64,000 nucleotides of DNA from Diplosphaera chodatii. Its lineage: Eukaryota > Chlorophyta > Trebouxiophyceae > Prasiolales > Stichococcaceae. This document shows positions 59,631 through 64,000 of the stretch, in pieces; the first letter of the stretch is position 1, and every line of letters begins with the position of its first letter. The position numbers and the translations under genes are program-made. The stretch is from the NCBI GenBank assembly GCA_032358165.1, contig JAALGY010000054.1, positions 1,364,001 to 1,428,000 on the forward strand. Reading direction: 5' to 3'. The notes below the pieces were generated by a model. The model was not told the DNA's origin and did not search any database. It worked only from the letters and a program-made list of their open reading frames with translations.

Positions 59631-59698
59631 CTGAGATGACGGCACCGTCTGAAACTGCAGACTCAGCCGGCGGTGCCTGATACACATCATGTCCTCAG
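59631..59698 (+). promoter_or_regulatory. SECIS element (selenocysteine insertion sequence) in 3' UTR
   Basis: Helix I is CTGAG (59631-59635) with CTCAG (59694-59698). The non-Watson-Crick quartet is ATGA (59636-59639) opposite TGAT (59678-59681). Helix II is GGCACCG (59641-59647) with CGGTGCC (59671-59677), extended by TC/GG pairs. The unpaired AAA (59652-59654) opens the apical loop exactly 12 nt after ATGA, the spacing typical of eukaryotic SECIS. It lies 25 bases after the stop and about 340 bases after the Sec codon in genomic sequence. Confidence 0.85.
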
Positions 59699-60141
59699 CA
59701 TTTCGTGCATAGCTTGGCTTGACATGAATGTAGTTGTCTTCCCATCATGTGTTCAATGCATGTGCCCAGTGCTTTGAGGGTATTGCATCCATGTTTGCAG
59801 TACACATATGTGCCGATTGTTAGCCTTTGTTTCTGACTCTTGACATTAGGATAAGCATTCACCCATCTAGCACAGCAGCGCTTGCTGTGAGAAACGCTGT
59901 TATAACACTGCCATCCCTGAGGCATGCAAAGCATGCACGTCAATACTACATGCTCGCTTGCTCAAACACAGCCAAATCACGACGGAAGTTTATTTTGCAA
60001 CAGGCGCCCTTAAGAACACAGGCTGCACAGGCCTGCGTTGGCGCTGTAGCCACCGACAGGGCGACAGTGTGTGCCCCACGCCAGCCAGCTGAAGGCAGCA
60101 TAACTGGTACTACGAATTCCCACACACGGGCCAGGAGCAAG
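59699..60141. other. Convergent intergenic region
   Basis: About 440 bases from the SECIS to the B3-like gene stop. AT-rich relative to its surroundings; the remaining 3' UTRs should be here. No further gene was recognised. Confidence 0.4.
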
Positions 60142-63100
60142 CTACTGCGGCATTCTGCCCAGGAGCTGCGTGGCGTCCTGGTACAGGCGGTAGGCCCGCA
60201 GCGACAGGTCGTTCAGATTGTGGCCGCAGTACTCGAAGGCCTTGGTGGCAGGGGACACCGCCGTGCGGCCCAGCTGCAGGTTGAAAATTGCATGTTGTCG
60301 TTTTCTGAGCGGACACGACGGCATGTTGATGCCTGCCCACGCTGGCAAACGGTTGCACCAGCGGCTTGGATGGGCAGAGAGCATGCAGCAGCCACTGCAC
60401 TCGTACGATGTCGCGAGACGCTGCAGGAACCGACCTGGGGGTGCTCCCTGCGCACTGCTTGCAGCAGCTTGCTGAGCGTTTCGTATACCTCGCCCATGTA
60501 CACTATCCTGGCTGCAGGACACAGGGATGCATCAGCAGTGCTGCAGTGAGGCGGCAGCAGCAGCAGCAGCAGCAGCAACATGTTTGACATTCACCGTGCA
60601 GTAGTCACTTGCAGTGACACCACTGCATCTAGCCAGCAAAGTTCGACATTCGGGTAGGAGGGATAGTCCACTGTTGACGTGCAGCAAGGCGCTCACCATC
60701 GGATGTCACGGTGCAGGTGATGGTCACAGCAGGGCCCTTGTTTGTGCGCACCTGCTCGCAACAGATTGACAATGAGATACATTTCTGATCTCTAATATTT
60801 CACATGCCCAAATTTGCTGATAGTCGTGTCAGCAATGCAGGCATCTCACCACAAAAGCGGCTGCACCCTCTGCAATCCACCCGGCCTGAACCAGTAGCTT
60901 GATTGTTCGGGGTCCCGAAAAGCGTTCCTTTACAGCCTGCAGCACTGGCACACAACAATGACAATGCCATGGCATGTCCACACCGCATGGCCAGCGTGGG
61001 ACTGTTCAGCGTCGACACACTTGGCGCGATGGCCACACCGTCGCGATGTGCTCGAGGGTGGGGTCCTCTGGCAGCAGCTGTGGGCAGTCCTGCATGGGCA
61101 GGCTGCCAGAGAAGAGGCTGTCACTGCCCGCCGCTGTGCCAGAGTCACCTGCAACGCCATTCGACACCCCTCAACTTGTCGAGTTCACGACACAGTTGCG
61201 AGCACTCAGCGAAGCTGCTGTGCTACGAAGAAACTCGAGCAGTCAGACTGGCCTGCAGGAGTAGCGCTCACACCTTGGGGGGTGCCGGCATTGGCATCGT
61301 GCTGCGCTGTAGTCGCACCCACAGGGTTCAGTGCATGCGTGACAGGTGCGCTCGGCTGCGCGCCGTGGGCGCCTTTGCGTCTGCCAGCTGCCTGCGACGC
61401 CGGCTGCCTGCGCACCGCCCGGGGCTGCTGCTGCGCCTCCAGCAGCGCGTCCGCCAGGACAGCCGCCTTGCGCCTCGGGGTGTAGGTGGCGAGCGGCGCC
61501 GCCGGCACGTCGCTGCCGCTGTCTGCGCCGATGCGGCTGAGCTTGCGCCGCTTGGGCCGCTTGCGGCCGGTCCTCGCCCTGGCTCCCCTGCGCTGAGATG
61601 CAAGGTCGGCTGCAGTGGGCAGCGCCTGCCGGGGAGACGATGCCTCCGCGTCATGGTCCGCATCCGGCTCCGGCGTGACGCGGCTGCTCCTGGGCCGCTT
61701 GCAGCTGCGGCGTCTGCCATCGCCCGCCTCCGCCGGTGCTGGGGCTGCAGCCGCCGCGCCGCCCTGCCCACCAGAGCGGGCCGCGACCGCAGCGGTGCCG
61801 TCCGCTGCACCCTGCTCAGCTGGGCCACTGGGTGGCGCTGCAGGGGGGCGGCTGCCGGAGCCCCGGCTCAGGGCGCAGGCGGCCGCAGCATCTCCATCTC
61901 GTGCTGCACCACTGGCAGCACGCTCCGGCACGCTGCTGTGGCCAACGGCAGCAGGGCTGGGCAGCTCGCCGTGTCGTCCCTGAAGCCAGGCGTCTACATG
62001 TTGAGTCTCCTGTAACATCTGCCTGCATCATCTGAACGCATGCAAAGCATCAATGACTCAGGTCTTGAAGTGCTTTCCACCCTGTTAGTGGGCACTCACA
62101 TGAATGGCTTGCAGCAGCAGATCGTAACCGCTGTCATGCGCCCTGCTGCTGAGCTTGCGCATGCGCTGCGGCCGGCGCTGGTGAGCGCTGGCATTGGCCT
62201 CACTGCTGTTCGTCTCAGGGTGCTCAGTGGGCAGGGAGGCGGTGCGCAAGTGCTGCGGTCGCTGCACCTGCCGCTGCACTGGCTGCGACGCGCTGTGCGG
62301 CTGCCCGTCGGCTGTCCCGCCAACGCCTGTGGCGGCGACCACTGGCGGCCGCTCCGCCGCAGGCGTCGCATCCTGCTTGGCAAGCGCGGGTATTGAGCGA
62401 CCACCCTTGTGTGCACTGCCAATGCTGATGCGAAATGAGATTGCAATGAGTTTATGGCAGTCAGCACATACACTGAGCATGCCTGCCCACCGTTGAGTTG
62501 TCCGCGGTGCAACCATCGAGCGCTGCAGGCTCCTCATCCTGCAAGTCATAACCATTCTGATGCAGTGAGAGCAGCTAACACATACCCAGTATCAAGGGCA
62601 GTAAACAGGCACACATTGACAGTGCTATGTGTGTTCAATCAACTTGGGGCAGAGGAGTGCAGCCACCTGCAGTTGGCGCAAGCGCTTGGCGGGCCGGGCA
62701 GCTGCAGGCGTAGCAGCCCGCTTCTGCTGGCCACCCCGCCTACTGCCCAGCGCTGCAGCAGGCTGGCTGCCTTCCGTTTGGCTGCAGCCGCGTCTGCCGC
62801 GGGGCGAGGTTCGGAACCCGTTGCGTCCCCAGGTCGGCACGACGACAGCCGGCTGCAGGGCATCAGGTCCCGCGACAGCCACCTGTGCGCCGTCCGACTC
62901 TGCTGGCATCGAAGCTGCGGGCTCAGCTGCTTCAGATGATGGCAGGTCAAGCATCTGCGCAGGTGGCGAGGCTGCCGCCACCTCTTCAGCTGGCGCTGCT
63001 GCTGCGCCGTGGTCGGCTGGCTGCGGGGATGCGCTGCCCGGCTGCCGGACACGGATGTACAGCTCGAGCGGCTCCTGCAGCTGACCTGGCGAAGAGTGTG

Positions 63101-63800
63101 CGGCCCGCATGCGGATGACGTTGCCAGGCCGAATGCCCAGCTCTGCCGCCAGCTCGTGCCAGCCTGCCACAGAGGGCCTCTGGCCGTTTCCAGACAGCTG
63201 CGTCTCGTGGCGCCGGCCACCCGGCAGCACCATCGTGCAGGGTGTGACGCCCTTCCACAGCTGCCACTGCTGCACTGCTGCCGTTGGCAGGCTGAGCATC
63301 CGGTGCACGCTGCCGGGCACCCGCCACTCGACCTCGCCATCCGGCAGGATGGTGGCCTTGGACAACGGGTGCATTGCAGGCGGCAACGCATCCTGCTGAC
63401 CGGCCTCGTCCGCCGCTGGTGGTGCAGCATGCTGGGCAGCAGCATCAGCGGGCTCCTGTGGCCGCGCTGAAACTGCGTCTGCATCCAGGTCCGCCTGCCG
63501 CCCTGCAGGTGGGATGCTGTCGCTGCTGTCTGCCAGCAGCCGAGAGCGGGGCGACTCTGCTGTTTTTGTCCAAGACCCGGCTCGCAGATCGTCCTGTTGG
63601 TGACCACTGGCATCTGCAGCGCCTGGCACTGCCGAGGGCAGCATTGCCTCTGTGGCCATGGCTGACGACGCCCTGACAGGGGATGCCACATCAGCTGTGG
63701 TGTCAGCTGGCAGTGGGATTGCAGCCTCGCCAGGGGAGCCAGCATCGTTCTGGCTGGGAGCGGCAGGGGATGGGGTGCGCCCGTGCCAGGTGCTGTCCAT
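60142..63800 (-). CDS. B3-like DNA-binding nuclear protein with C-terminal RAMA-like domain
   Basis: ATG 63800 opens MDSTWHGRTPSPAAPSQNDA. The first exon (63800 to about 62670) is Ala/Ser/Pro-rich but contains a B3-like domain at residues about 157-252: EWRVPGSVHRMLSLPTAAVQ, GRRHETQLSGNGQRPSVAGW, HELAAELGIRPGNVIRMRA and LELYIRV. Basic AT-hook-like patches follow (SPRGRRG, RPAKRLRQLQ). Middle exons (about 62.1-62.45 and 61.2-62.0 kb) are disordered and very basic, with GRKRPKRRKLSRIG and RRRSCKRPRSSRV, clear nuclear-localisation signals. C-terminal exons encode RFSGPRTIKLLVQAGWIAEG (about 60850-60920), TNKGPAVTITCTVTSD (about 60710-60755) and RIVYMGEVYETLSKLLQAVR plus AFEYCGHNLNDLSLRAYRLY, ending at TAG 60142-60144. 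This end resembles a RAMA domain (AG.I, then ..DG.I.Y.G..Y.S.S). Both domain calls are by pattern. A GCA microsatellite lies in an intron near 60552. Confidence 0.7.
60552..60581. repeat. Short (GCA)n microsatellite in intron
   Basis: A run of about nine CAG/GCA triplets lies in an intron of the B3-like gene. On the minus strand it would read as poly-Leu, which creates a spurious hydrophobic ORF. Confidence 0.8.
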
Positions 63801-64000
63801 GACCTACACCCGACTTCTCTCAGCTCAGAGGCAATTCAGCCTGATATCTGAAAGGAGCAACATCAGACAATGTGCATCAAATACAGGATGCACGCGCAGA
63901 TGGGATCAAGGCGCTGGCCAGCCAGCCCAGGGTGAGGTGGCGTGCATTGGGTTTCGTTGCTCACCTCCGGGTCAGGCAACAATGGCAGCTCCAATCCAGC

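Noticed and set aside
60213..60590. Poly-Leu 'signal peptide' ORF on the minus strand
   Set aside because: Produced by a GCA microsatellite inside an intron, upstream of a good acceptor.
1..64000. tRNA/rRNA genes, transposons, CRISPR arrays, viral genes
   Set aside because: No cloverleaf-like B-box sequences, transposase or reverse-transcriptase motifs, long terminal repeats or spacer arrays were recognised by eye; a tRNAscan and RepeatMasker run would be decisive.

Overview
The window is nuclear DNA from a eukaryotic green alga (chlorophyte). The evidence is GC-rich sequence, genes split by many short GT-AG introns (about 80-250 bases, acceptors usually ending TGCAG), putative plastid transit peptides, plant-type families (a B3-like factor, a COQ8-type ABC1 kinase, a plastid methyltransferase) and cyanobacterial-looking plastid proteins. 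No bacterial operons, insertion sequences, CRISPR arrays or tRNA/rRNA genes were seen. All genes were rebuilt by joining exons by eye. Ends and splice sites stated as checked are firm to the base; other internal boundaries are approximate.

Layout, left to right: RING-CH zinc-finger protein (+, about 0.9-2.0 kb); secreted cupredoxin-like protein (-, 2.9-3.8); long Ala-rich coiled-coil protein with UVR-like motifs (+, 5.0-10.6); tRNA-splicing endonuclease subunit SEN34 (-, 10.9-12.3); GT31 galactosyltransferase (-, 13.1-15.7); degenerate indole-3-glycerol-phosphate-synthase-like barrel (-, 16.2-18.1); two-pass membrane protein (+, 18.7-19.3); roadblock dynein light chain (-, 19.5-20.0); plastid-targeted conserved protein of unknown function (-, 20.5-24.5); FG nucleoporin NUP42/CG1-like (+, 24.9-27.0); bZIP factor (-, 27.5-30.4); DUF952 protein (-, 30.9-31.6); double universal-stress protein (+, 32.0-35.3); cis-prenyltransferase (-, 35.5-37.3); plastid SAM methyltransferase (-, 38.4-41.9); ATAD5/ELG1 clamp-unloader subunit (+, 43.1-47.6); GH20 beta-hexosaminidase (-, 48.3-51.7); RNA polymerase III subunit RPC8 (+, 52.1-53.3); COQ8-type ABC1 kinase (-, 53.6-58.8); DUF3253 selenoprotein (+, 59.1-59.6); B3-like nuclear factor (-, 60.1-63.8).

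The genes do not form one pathway. They are housekeeping loci in convergent, divergent and tandem order. The standout is the DUF3253 gene at 59.1-59.6 kb. An in-frame TGA (59293-59295) falls exactly where bacterial relatives have the cysteine of their CPSE motif, conserved coding sequence continues after it, and a eukaryotic SECIS-like hairpin (AUGA, 12 nt, AAA, closing stem, UGAU) begins 25 bases after the true stop. This predicts a selenoprotein I do not know to have been described. It shares a roughly 300-base divergent promoter with the COQ8-type kinase gene.
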